A stretch of DNA of 5,640 nt from Candidatus Binatota bacterium (GTDB lineage: Bacteria > Desulfobacterota > Binatia > Bin18). The translations under genes were made by a program, and so were the position numbers. Shown here piece by piece: positions 1 through 5,640 of this stretch (positions within the stretch are counted from its first letter, which is position 1; each line of letters starts with the position of its first letter). The stretch covers positions 5,450 to 11,089 of the forward strand of contig WTHE01000686.1 of the NCBI GenBank assembly GCA_011523315.1. Reading direction: 5' to 3'. The notes under the pieces were generated by a model that saw nothing but the letters and a program-made list of their open reading frames with translations, made no database searches and was not told the DNA's origin.

Positions 1-293
1 CGTTCCCCGCAACCGTCAGGGACCGAGTCAACACCGCGTTGACGATTGCGGCCGAGGGCGGCAAGGCGGATATAGCAAAGCCGCCGAAGGGACTTGATCC
101 GGGCGTCATGGAGATTGCCGTTCGATACCAGACTGATGCCTGGCGGGTGATCTACGTGACGGAGGTGGCCCGACAGCTCTGGGTGATCCACGCATTCCGG
201 AAGAAATCGAAGACAGGGATCAATACGCCAAAGACCGAAATCGATCTGGCCAGGAATCGGCTGGCGCGGCTGAGAAGGGAGTTGATGTCATGA
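1..293 (+). CDS. HigB/Gp49-like type II toxin (RelE superfamily), 5'-truncated by the window edge
   Basis: This is the C-terminal ~97 residues of a phage-derived Gp49-like (HigB-type) toxin. Family members are ribosome-dependent mRNA interferases of the RelE fold that arrest growth when their antitoxin is lost. The frame is open from base 3 to the TGA at 291-293. A TTG at 39 could act as a start, but codons before it read FPATVRDRVNTA, which matches the family's usual N-terminal helix. I therefore infer that the true start lies upstream, with roughly 20 residues missing. Recognisable parts are the GGKADIAKPPKGL segment, the core strands EIAVRYQ and WRVIYV, and the conserved C-terminal block HAFRKKSKTGINTPKTEIDLA, which carries the basic residues expected of this group. 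The visible part has no frameshift or internal stop. The toxin precedes its antitoxin, the order typical of higBA loci. Family assignment is confident; activity is not shown by sequence. Confidence 0.88.
   Translation, partial: FPATVRDRVNTALTIAAEGGKADIAKPPKGLDPGVMEIAVRYQTDAWRVIYVTEVARQLWVIHAFRKKSKTGINTPKTEIDLARNRLARLRRELMS
275..281 (+). promoter_or_regulatory. Shine-Dalgarno site for the antitoxin gene, inside the toxin gene
   Basis: AAGGGAG lies 8 nt before the ATG at 290 and within the last codons of the toxin gene. It supports ATG 290 as the antitoxin start. Together with the ATGA overlap it suggests translational coupling, with continued initiation of the antitoxin. Confidence 0.6.
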
Positions 294-616
294 ACGAGAG
301 CGACTTCGAGCTCGTTGAAGGCAGCGGCAATGTGTTTCGGGACCTTGGCGATTTCGATGCCGACCTGAAACAGGCCAAGGCGATCCTCGCGGCCCGGGTC
401 ATCGCGGTGCTGGATGACCGCGGGCTTTCGGTGCGTAAGGCCGCGGTGTTGGCCGGATTCGCCGCCGCGGACTTCTCGCGCATTCGCAATGCGGACCTCG
501 GGCGTTTCACGCTGGACCGACTAATCAAGATGCTCACGGCGCTCGACGGCAGCCTGCGGGTCACGCTGCAAGTCGATGCCAGGCACAGCGACGAATCATT
601 AACTGTAGCGATTTGA
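290..616 (+). CDS. HigA-like XRE-family antitoxin
   Basis: This 108-residue helix-turn-helix protein is the likely antitoxin of the preceding toxin. Proteins of this type bind and neutralise the toxin and repress their own promoter. An N-terminal motif, GNVFRDLGDFDADLKQAK (about residues 13-30), matches the NVFxDLG opening typical of this antitoxin group. A helical stretch follows, then an HTH at about residues 46-85 (GLSVRKAAVLAGFAAADFSR and on to FTLDRLIKMLTALD), and a C-terminal strand RVTLQV. The start ATG overlaps the toxin stop as ATGA and has a good ribosome-binding site. The recognition-helix region (AAADFSRIRN) departs from the common QPxVSRL form, so the operator may differ from relatives. 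Regulation by autorepression is expected from the family; the operator would lie upstream of the window. The next gene starts only 7 nt downstream, so repression here could extend to the SNF2 gene. Confidence 0.9.
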   Translation: MNESDFELVEGSGNVFRDLGDFDADLKQAKAILAARVIAVLDDRGLSVRKAAVLAGFAAADFSRIRNADLGRFTLDRLIKMLTALDGSLRVTLQVDARHSDESLTVAI

Positions 617-623
617 GACGGCC

Positions 624-3314
624 ATGGGCATTCGACTCACCCCGGGACGACATCTGAGATGGGAGCCGGCTGAAGACGACGACATCCCGGCTGTCCTGGC
701 GCCCTTCGCGCACGCCTTTGAAGCCGACTGGCGCGAAGCACTCTTTACCTTGGCGGCCGAGAAAATCGAGGCCCCGGGCTCTCCGGTGGTCCGCTTCTGG
801 CGACAGTTCGCCGACCGCTATCTCACCCAGTTGTGCCATCTCCCCGAGGATACCGACATCATCGAGGTCGAGACCCCATCGCCGGCGGACTGTGCCCAGT
901 GGGTGCTGACCGCCCCGCCGATGACGGGCGGCGAGTACCTCTCGGAAGAGACCTTTGAACTGATCTGGCAGCGCTTGCATGCGTGGGCTGTCGACGCCAT
1001 CGAAAAGACCGGCGGACTGGATGCATTTCTGCAGACGCGAGCCCCCAAATGGCAGCAGGTCGGACGGGTGTGCTTTCATCTGGCGGAGAACCCGCGCGAC
1101 GAATCGCGCCCATTCGCGTTCATGGCTACCTATACCGCGGGCTTTGGCGCGGGCGGCCAACTCAGGCATCAGCCCCTCAGGAAGGCACTGGAGCACCATG
1201 CCGGGGCGAAGAACCGGGCCGCGCTGATCAATCTGTTGGCACCGGTGCAGAAGGCAGCGGAGACGTGTGACTGGGTCAAAGCCCTCGTCGACACGGGTGA
1301 CCTCTATCAGCCCATGGCGTGGTCGGCGGATCATGCGTACCAGCTGCTGCGAAGCGTTCCCGCGCTCGAAGCGAGCGGTTTGTCGGTGCGTCTTCCCGAT
1401 TGGTGGCGCAAACGGGCTCGCCCGCAAGTGTCGGTGACCATTGGCTCCCGGACGCCGTCCGGGATCGGCCTTGAGGCGCTGCTCGATTTCAACGTTGAAG
1501 TGGCCCTGGGCGGCGAGTCGCTGACTGCCGATGAGATCGACGCCCTCTTGAATAGCGACGGGGCGCTTGTCTTGCTCAAGGGGCAATGGGTGGAGGTCGA
1601 CCGCGACCGGCTCCAGCAGGCCATCGCCCACTGGGAGAACGTCCGCGAGCAGGCCCGGGACGGCGGGATTTCCTTCGTCGAGGGCATGCGTCTGTTGGCG
1701 GGGGCATCGGCCGATCTTGAACATGAGGACCAGGTCGAAGCCGAGCGGTCCTGGGTGCACGTCCAGGCAGGCGGGGCGCTGCGCGACATCCTCTCGAGCC
1801 TGCGCCATGCCGGGGCGTCGGCACATGCCGGGATGGACCCCGGCGCCATGTCCGGAACCTTGCAGGGCACGCTGCGGCCGTATCAGCGTGAGGGACTGAC
1901 CTGGCTGCACCTGCTCACCCAGCTGGGTCTTGGCGCCTGTCTGGCCGATGACATGGGACTCGGCAAGACCATCCAGGTGCTCGCCCTGCTGCTGCATGCG
2001 TGTCAGGACGGAGACCGTCCGCCGTCGCCGTCGTTGCTGGTGCTGCCGGCATCCCTGCTTGGCAACTGGCGTCGTGAGGCGGCACGATTCACACCGTCGT
2101 TGCGTCTCTGCTTCCTGCATCCATCGGAGACGGAGCGAGAGACCCTGGCCACGATTGCCGCGGCACCCGGGCGTCATCTTGCGGACGCGGATCTGGTAGT
2201 CACCACGTACGCCATGCTGACGCGGCAGCCATGGCTGGCCGAGGTCGATTGGCGCCTGGTGATTCTGGATGAAGCCCAGGCCATCAAGAACCCGTCGACG
2301 CGGCAGAGCCGCACGGCCCGAAAACTCCCGGCCCAGGGGCGCATTGCCCTCACCGGAACGCCGGTGGAAAATCGCCTGGGTGATCTGTGGGCCTTGTTCG
2401 ACTTTCTCAACCCCGGTCTGCTGGGCTCGGCCAAGGTGTTTCAGTCCTTCGTCAGGCAGTTGCAGGAACGACAGGACAACCCCTTTGCCCCGCTGCGCCA
2501 GTTGGTGAGTCCTTATATCCTGCGCCGCCTCAAGACCGACCGCCGCATCATTGCCGATCTGCCGGAAAAGACGGAGATGACCGCCTATTGTCACCTGAGC
2601 AGACCCCAGGTCAGGTGTTACGAGCAGGTGGTGCGGGCCATGCAGCGCGATCTCGAATCGGCCGACGACCGCGCCCGGCGCGGTGTCGTCCTGCGTTCCC
2701 TGCTGCGTTTGAAACAGGTGTGCAACCACCCCAGCCAGCTGTTGGGCGACGGTGACTACCACGCGACGGACAGCGGCAAGTTCCTGCGACTGGCCGACAT
2801 TTGCCAGGAACTGGCCGAGCGCCAGGAAAAGGTGTTGCTCTTTACCCAGTTCCGGGAAATCATCGATCCCTTGGCGGTGCATCTGGCCGCCATCTTCGGC
2901 CGCCCCGGCCTGGTGTTGCACGGGGCGACCCGCGTCAAGCAGCGCCGTGAGCTGGTGGACCGGTTCCAGCGTGAAGACGGCCCGCCGTTTTTTATCCTGT
3001 CGCTCAAGGCGGGCGGCACGGGGTTGAATCTGACCGCCGCGTCGCACGTCATTCACTTCGATCGCTGGTGGAACCCGGCGGTCGAGAACCAGGCCACCGA
3101 CCGTGCCTTTCGCATTGGCCAGACCCGCAACGTGTGGGTGCACAAGTTTCTGACGCAGGGGACGGTGGAAGAGCGGATCGACCGGCTGATGGCGGAGAAG
3201 CAGCAGCTCGCGGACGATATCCTGGCCGGCGGCGACGAAGTCAACCTGACCGAGCTCTCCGATGACGCGCTTGTCGACCTGGTCCGTCTCGACATCACCC
3301 GTGCGGCCCTCTGA
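624..3314 (+). CDS. SNF2-family DNA-dependent ATPase/helicase (bacterial SWI2/SNF2 type)
   Basis: This 896-residue superfamily 2 motor would use ATP to translocate on duplex DNA and remodel protein-DNA complexes; RapA/HepA is a well-studied bacterial relative. The N-terminal ~250 residues are not a catalytic domain. Residues ~255-390 look like the bacterial SNF2-associated domain (DUF3670 type; LLRSVPALEASGLSVRLPDWW). The ATPase starts near LRPYQREGLTWL (417-428). Motif I is DDMGLGKT (442-449, lysine 448), motif II is DEAQ (549-552) and motif III is TGTPVEN (577-583). The second RecA lobe begins near residue 719 and holds GGTGLNL (797-803) and RAFRIGQ (827-833), whose last arginine is the likely arginine finger. 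All key residues are present, so the enzyme should be active. ATG 624 is the only reasonable start: a TAG at 606-608 closes the frame upstream. Its ribosome-binding site is weak (GAGACGG, overlapping the antitoxin stop), which hints at coupling with the upstream gene. It could act in transcription, repair or anti-phage defence; sequence alone does not decide. Confidence 0.96.
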   Translation: MGIRLTPGRHLRWEPAEDDDIPAVLAPFAHAFEADWREALFTLAAEKIEAPGSPVVRFWRQFADRYLTQLCHLPEDTDIIEVETPSPADCAQWVLTAPPMTGGEYLSEETFELIWQRLHAWAVDAIEKTGGLDAFLQTRAPKWQQVGRVCFHLAENPRDESRPFAFMATYTAGFGAGGQLRHQPLRKALEHHAGAKNRAALINLLAPVQKAAETCDWVKALVDTGDLYQPMAWSADHAYQLLRSVPALEASGLSVRLPDWWRKRARPQVSVTIGSRTPSGIGLEALLDFNVEVALGGESLTADEIDALLNSDGALVLLKGQWVEVDRDRLQQAIAHWENVREQARDGGISFVEGMRLLAGASADLEHEDQVEAERSWVHVQAGGALRDILSSLRHAGASAHAGMDPGAMSGTLQGTLRPYQREGLTWLHLLTQLGLGACLADDMGLGKTIQVLALLLHACQDGDRPPSPSLLVLPASLLGNWRREAARFTPSLRLCFLHPSETERETLATIAAAPGRHLADADLVVTTYAMLTRQPWLAEVDWRLVILDEAQAIKNPSTRQSRTARKLPAQGRIALTGTPVENRLGDLWALFDFLNPGLLGSAKVFQSFVRQLQERQDNPFAPLRQLVSPYILRRLKTDRRIIADLPEKTEMTAYCHLSRPQVRCYEQVVRAMQRDLESADDRARRGVVLRSLLRLKQVCNHPSQLLGDGDYHATDSGKFLRLADICQELAERQEKVLLFTQFREIIDPLAVHLAAIFGRPGLVLHGATRVKQRRELVDRFQREDGPPFFILSLKAGGTGLNLTAASHVIHFDRWWNPAVENQATDRAFRIGQTRNVWVHKFLTQGTVEERIDRLMAEKQQLADDILAGGDEVNLTELSDDALVDLVRLDITRAAL

Positions 3315-3318
3315 GGAG
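3312..3318 (+). promoter_or_regulatory. Shine-Dalgarno site for the SWIM gene, overlapping the SNF2 stop codon
   Basis: TGAGGAG contains the SNF2 stop codon TGA (3312-3314) and a strong GAGGAG ribosome-binding core, 7 nt before the ATG at 3326. A terminating ribosome would sit on the next gene's initiation site. This supports the chosen start and translational coupling of the ATPase and the SWIM protein. Confidence 0.75.
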
Positions 3319-3325
3319 TCTTGCC

Positions 3326-4459
3326 ATGGCGTTCTGGGCCCCTTACGTGCCGGTTGCCGAGCAGCGTGCCCGGGCGCGTCGGGAAATGGCCAAGCTGAAG
3401 AAAAAAGGCAAGCACGTCCAGCCCATCGACATTGAAGGACGCGCCATTGCACGGAGCTTCTGGGGCAAGGGCTGGTGCGATCACCTGGAGTCGTTTGCCG
3501 ACTTTGCCAACCGCCTGCCGCGCGGGCGGCGCTATGCCCGCAACGGCTCGGTCTGCCACCTGGAGATTCGGCCCGGTCGCGTCGAGGCCATTGTCAGCGG
3601 CTCCGAACTCTACGACGTGACCATAAAAATCACCCAGCTCGAGGCGGCCGCCTGGAAGGCGATCAAAGGGAAATGCGCCGGGCAGATCGGCTCGATGCTC
3701 GAACTCCTCCAGGGGAAGCTCTCCCGTGAAGTGATGGGCGTGGTGACGGAACGCGATCACGGCCTCTTTCCCAAACCGCGCGAAATTGCCCTGGATTGCA
3801 GTTGTCCGGACTGGGCGACGATGTGCAAGCACGTTGCCGCGGCGCTCTACGGGGTGGGGCACCGGCTCGATCATCAACCCGACTTGCTCTTTGTCCTGCG
3901 TGACGTGGATGCCGCAGAGCTGATCGCGACAGAGATCGCGCTGCCTGGACGCGAGGCCGCGAGCGATGTCCTGGCTGACGAGGCGCTCGGCGACATCTTT
4001 GGAATCGACCTGGATACCGAGGACGCCACCCTCGCGGTTCCAGAGGCACCGAACAAGAAGACTGCAAGACCAAGACAGTCAACCCGCCCGAAGAGCAAGG
4101 CGTCCCCGAAGCAACTGAGCGTACCCGCCGGCACTCGCCCAAAGAAGGTGACCGCGATAAGGCCTGGGGCGCGAGCCGCGAAAAGGACGGCCAGTCCCTC
4201 CCGTGCCAAATTGTCTGTAACGTCCACTGCGACAGCGCGTGGCACGAGGGTCGCCACGTCCGAACCGTCCCGCTTGCGGGTCACCGGCGCATGGATCGTC
4301 CGGCTGCGCCGCAAGCACGATCTCTCGGTTGCCGAGTTTGCCCGGCGACTGGGCGTGTCGACGTCGACCGTCTATCGCTGGGAACTCACGTCCGGAAAGC
4401 TCAACCCGCAAGAACGTGTCCGAGAGGCTTTGCAAGCCCTCCACCAAGGGGCTCCATAG
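3326..4459 (+). CDS. SWIM zinc-finger protein with a C-terminal helix-turn-helix domain
   Basis: This 377-residue protein is the usual partner of bacterial SNF2 ATPases. SWIM domains (CxCxnCxH) chelate zinc and are thought to bind DNA or proteins. The conserved N-terminal region includes FWGKGWCDHLESFADFANRL and RYARNGSV. The SWIM motif is CSCPDWATMCKH at residues 158-169, with ligands C158, C160, C167 and H169 all present. A region of ordinary composition follows to about residue 242. Next is a basic, Pro/Ala/Ser/Lys/Arg-rich and probably disordered linker (about 243-315). Residues ~316-377 form an XRE-like helix-turn-helix: RLRRKHDLSVAEFARRLGVS, then TSTVYRWE and a closing helix. Such an HTH suggests specific DNA binding and may target the ATPase to a site or regulate the operon. 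The linker uses AGA/AGG arginine codons that I did not see elsewhere in this gene. The gene starts 11 nt after SNF2 and is probably cotranslated with it. SWIM identity is confident; the HTH role is inferred. Confidence 0.93.
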   Translation: MAFWAPYVPVAEQRARARREMAKLKKKGKHVQPIDIEGRAIARSFWGKGWCDHLESFADFANRLPRGRRYARNGSVCHLEIRPGRVEAIVSGSELYDVTIKITQLEAAAWKAIKGKCAGQIGSMLELLQGKLSREVMGVVTERDHGLFPKPREIALDCSCPDWATMCKHVAAALYGVGHRLDHQPDLLFVLRDVDAAELIATEIALPGREAASDVLADEALGDIFGIDLDTEDATLAVPEAPNKKTARPRQSTRPKSKASPKQLSVPAGTRPKKVTAIRPGARAAKRTASPSRAKLSVTSTATARGTRVATSEPSRLRVTGAWIVRLRRKHDLSVAEFARRLGVSTSTVYRWELTSGKLNPQERVREALQALHQGAP

Positions 4460-4559
4460 TTGAAGGAGGCATCGCGAGGTTTGTACCCGGAATTAAATAG
4501 ACCTTCGCAAGTTCGCCGATACGCTCGCCGTCGACGTAGACGACCAGAGGGGGGAAGAT
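4460..4559. other. Spacer between the SWIM-HTH and lipoprotein genes; possible gene remnant
   Basis: These 100 bases contain no complete gene, and I see no hairpin-plus-T-run terminator. A small AT-rich patch (GGAATTAAATAGAC, 4489-4502) stands out from the GC-rich surroundings and might contribute to a promoter for the lipoprotein, but no convincing -35/-10 pair is present. On the minus strand, from 4547 downward, one frame reads LVVYVDGERIGELAKVY and continues in a protein-like manner. It lacks a convincing start and its stop lies inside the SWIM gene (4401-4403), so it is not annotated as a CDS. Confidence 0.4.
4547..4557 (+). promoter_or_regulatory. Purine-rich ribosome-binding site of the lipoprotein gene
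   Basis: GAGGGGGGAAG ends 2 nt before the ATG at 4560. The GAGG core (4547-4550) has a 9-nt spacing, which fits a functional Shine-Dalgarno site and fixes the start that gives a complete signal peptide. Confidence 0.6.
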
Positions 4560-5192
4560 ATGAGGACAGCGCGACAGTACGCTGTGGGATTTGTGTTGAT
4601 TTCGGCCGTCATGCTGTTACTGGCTGGTTGTGATGACGACGCGGGAAACGGACGCGTTGTGCAGGGATTTCCCAGACACGACACAGGCACCTCCTGGACT
4701 TTCGCCGTAGACAGCCCCGATGCTGGCCTTGGGACACAGACACACACCATCACAGGCACGCAGGCGTATCGTGGGCGGGAAGTGCTGGTGTTAAGCGAGA
4801 CCAGACATTTTTCCGATCCGGCGAACAACCATGACGGAATCAATCTGTTGGACGCGCAAACCGGCAACGTCGTTGTGAGGGACCTGCACGGCGTCAGAAC
4901 AGAATACGAACCCGACAGCGGCTTTTATTCGTTCCCCATGGAGGTTGGCAAGGCCTGGCGGGCGACCCACATTGTTCGAGAGGGCCAGGACGAATACGAG
5001 CAGTGGGAAGAGCGGCAAGTGACGGCCTACGAGGAGGTCACGGTAGCGGCGGGCACGTTCATGGCTTTTCGCGTCGACATCACGGCCGCCAGCTACGAAG
5101 GTCTCGGTGAGGTCTCCTATTGGTATGCCCCCGCTGTCGGGTACGTCGTCAAGTTCGTCGTCGGCGACTACGTTGTCGAATTGGATGATTGA
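4560..5192 (+). CDS. Small lipoprotein, possibly DUF3108/TapB-like, function unknown
   Basis: This is a 210-residue secreted lipoprotein. Residues 1-24 are a type II signal peptide: basic start MRTARQ, hydrophobic core VGFVLISAVMLLL, and lipobox LAGC with the acylated cysteine at 24. Asp25 follows at position +2, which in enterobacteria is the inner-membrane retention (Lol-avoidance) signal, so an inner-membrane anchor facing the periplasm is likely if the rule holds in this organism. The mature part looks beta-rich. Two blocks, VAAGTFMAFRV (162-172) and YWYAPAVGYV (187-196), recall the 'GTF-x-A-F-R-V ... W-Y/F-A-P-x-V-G' pattern of DUF3108/TapB-like periplasmic proteins. I place it there only tentatively. 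AGA/AGG arginine codons occur several times. It is separated from both neighbours by ~100 nt, so a link to the SNF2-SWIM pair is doubtful. Confidence 0.85.
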   Translation: MRTARQYAVGFVLISAVMLLLAGCDDDAGNGRVVQGFPRHDTGTSWTFAVDSPDAGLGTQTHTITGTQAYRGREVLVLSETRHFSDPANNHDGINLLDAQTGNVVVRDLHGVRTEYEPDSGFYSFPMEVGKAWRATHIVREGQDEYEQWEERQVTAYEEVTVAAGTFMAFRVDITAASYEGLGEVSYWYAPAVGYVVKFVVGDYVVELDD

Positions 5193-5294
5193 ATGGTGAA
5201 GGAGCAACCAGCAGGTCAAATGCCGACGGATGCGGTTCAATGCAGAGACAGACGACTGCGAAGATGGATGACGCCAATGGGAAAGGACACGCAC
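5193..5294. other. Spacer upstream of the Uma2-like gene
   Basis: I see no terminator hairpin or clear promoter in these 102 bases. The frame of the downstream gene is open across it: an ATG at 5193 (directly after the lipoprotein stop) and another at 5220 are in frame with ATG 5295. The translated stretch is rich in Arg, Gln and Met and does not resemble the family, so it is treated as non-coding. An AAGGAG at 5199-5204 sits too far (15 nt) from ATG 5220 for an ideal ribosome-binding site. Confidence 0.45.
5284..5287 (+). promoter_or_regulatory. Shine-Dalgarno site of the Uma2-like gene
   Basis: AGGA within GGGAAAGGA lies 7 nt before ATG 5295. It favours this start over the in-frame ATG codons at 5193 and 5220 and over the internal Met21 codon. 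Confidence 0.55.
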
Positions 5295-5640
5295 ATGGCG
5301 CGCACGGCTGTTATTCCCGAACCTATCGACTATCCGGACTCGGACGGGCTGCCCATGGCTGAAAACGAATCCCAGTTCTGGCCGATCCTCTACGTCAGTT
5401 CCGCCCTGGACCGTTACTACCAGGACCGTGAAGACGTGTACGCCGTGGGCAACCTGCTTGTGTATTACCAGCAGGACGATCCCAAGAAGACGGTATCACC
5501 GGACCTCACGGTGGTGTTTGGGACGCCGAAGCACCTTCGCTCGTCGTATCGGCTGTGGGAGGAGCCGAAGGCGCCGGGCTTCGTCCTGGAGATTGCTTCG
5601 GAGAGTACGTACCGGAGTGACCGGGGCGAGAAACGCGACC
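5295..5640 (+). CDS. Uma2-family (DUF820) putative endonuclease, 3'-truncated by the window edge
   Basis: The first 115 residues of a Uma2/DUF820 protein are present; the C-terminal part lies beyond the window. The family has a PD-(D/E)xK restriction-endonuclease-like fold, is found in many copies in cyanobacteria and some proteobacteria, and its biological role is largely unknown. The opening DYPDSDGLPMAENESQF is characteristic. The catalytic core is visible as SPDLTVVF (D70) and FVLEIASEST (E99), followed by YRSDRGEKRD with K113, the family's S-x-S/T...D-x-x-x-K segment. All expected acidic residues are intact, so the part seen is consistent with an active nuclease. Start ATG 5295 is supported by AGGA 7 nt upstream and by the family-like N-terminus. 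It runs in the same direction as the other genes but after a 102-nt gap, so operon membership is uncertain. Confidence 0.9.
   Translation, partial: MARTAVIPEPIDYPDSDGLPMAENESQFWPILYVSSALDRYYQDREDVYAVGNLLVYYQQDDPKKTVSPDLTVVFGTPKHLRSSYRLWEEPKAPGFVLEIASESTYRSDRGEKRD

Noticed and set aside
39..41. TTG as the start of the toxin gene
   Set aside because: The frame is open to the window edge, and the residues before the TTG match the expected toxin N-terminal helix, so the start is outside the window.
561..3452. A 963-codon open frame on the minus strand covering the whole SNF2 gene
   Set aside because: It is the antisense shadow of a GC-rich gene. Its translation is rich in Gln, Arg, Gly and His without recognisable domains, while the plus strand carries every SNF2 motif.
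3053..3877. A 274-codon minus-strand frame across the SNF2/SWIM junction
   Set aside because: It lies opposite two well-supported genes, and its product shows no family features, so it is a shadow.
4481..4506. Possible promoter (TTGTAC plus AT-rich AATTAAATAG) before the lipoprotein gene
   Set aside because: No -10-like hexamer lies at proper spacing from TTGTAC, and the AT-rich patch has no matching -35.
4460..4559. Rho-independent terminator after the SWIM-HTH gene
   Set aside because: I found no stable GC-rich inverted repeat followed by a T run; only the short GTCGAC palindrome is present.
1..5640. CRISPR array, tRNA, rRNA, insertion sequence or attachment-site repeats
   Set aside because: No regularly spaced direct repeats, tRNA-like sequence, transposase coding or terminal inverted repeats were seen by eye.

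Overview
The window is GC-rich, densely coding DNA with every convincing gene on the + strand. Shine-Dalgarno sites, a lipobox lipoprotein and the mix of gene families suggest a proteobacterium. A gammaproteobacterium resembling the purple sulfur or Thioalkalivibrio type is my guess from style and gene content; no marker gene in the window fixes the taxon. The content looks like an accessory (island-type) region.

Layout: (i) 1-616 holds a HigB/Gp49-like (RelE-superfamily) toxin, cut at its 5' end by the window edge, and a HigA-like helix-turn-helix antitoxin that overlaps it by 4 nt. (ii) 624-3314 encodes an 896-residue bacterial SNF2 ATPase with an intact helicase motif set, starting only 7 nt after the antitoxin. 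(iii) 3326-4459 encodes a SWIM zinc-finger protein that starts 11 nt after the ATPase. Its ribosome-binding site overlaps the ATPase stop codon, and the protein carries an extra C-terminal helix-turn-helix domain on a basic linker. (iv) 4460-4559 is a short spacer with no clear terminator; its minus strand reads like a possible gene remnant. (v) 4560-5192 encodes a small lipoprotein of unknown function. (vi) 5193-5294 is a second spacer. (vii) 5295 to the window end is the N-terminal part of a Uma2-family (DUF820) putative endonuclease.

How the genes may work together: the SNF2 ATPase and SWIM protein form a recognised bacterial gene pair and are almost certainly cotranslated; their cellular job is not established. 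The ATPase would supply ATP-driven movement on duplex DNA, and the SWIM and HTH modules could supply DNA or protein targeting. The toxin-antitoxin pair is spaced as if it belongs to the same transcript. It could therefore stabilise or co-regulate the ATPase module, but this is inference. The lipoprotein and Uma2 gene follow in the same direction after gaps of about 100 nt and may be independent units.

The most notable points are the SWIM-linker-HTH fusion, the TA/SNF2/SWIM arrangement, and the possible relic in the 4460-4559 spacer.
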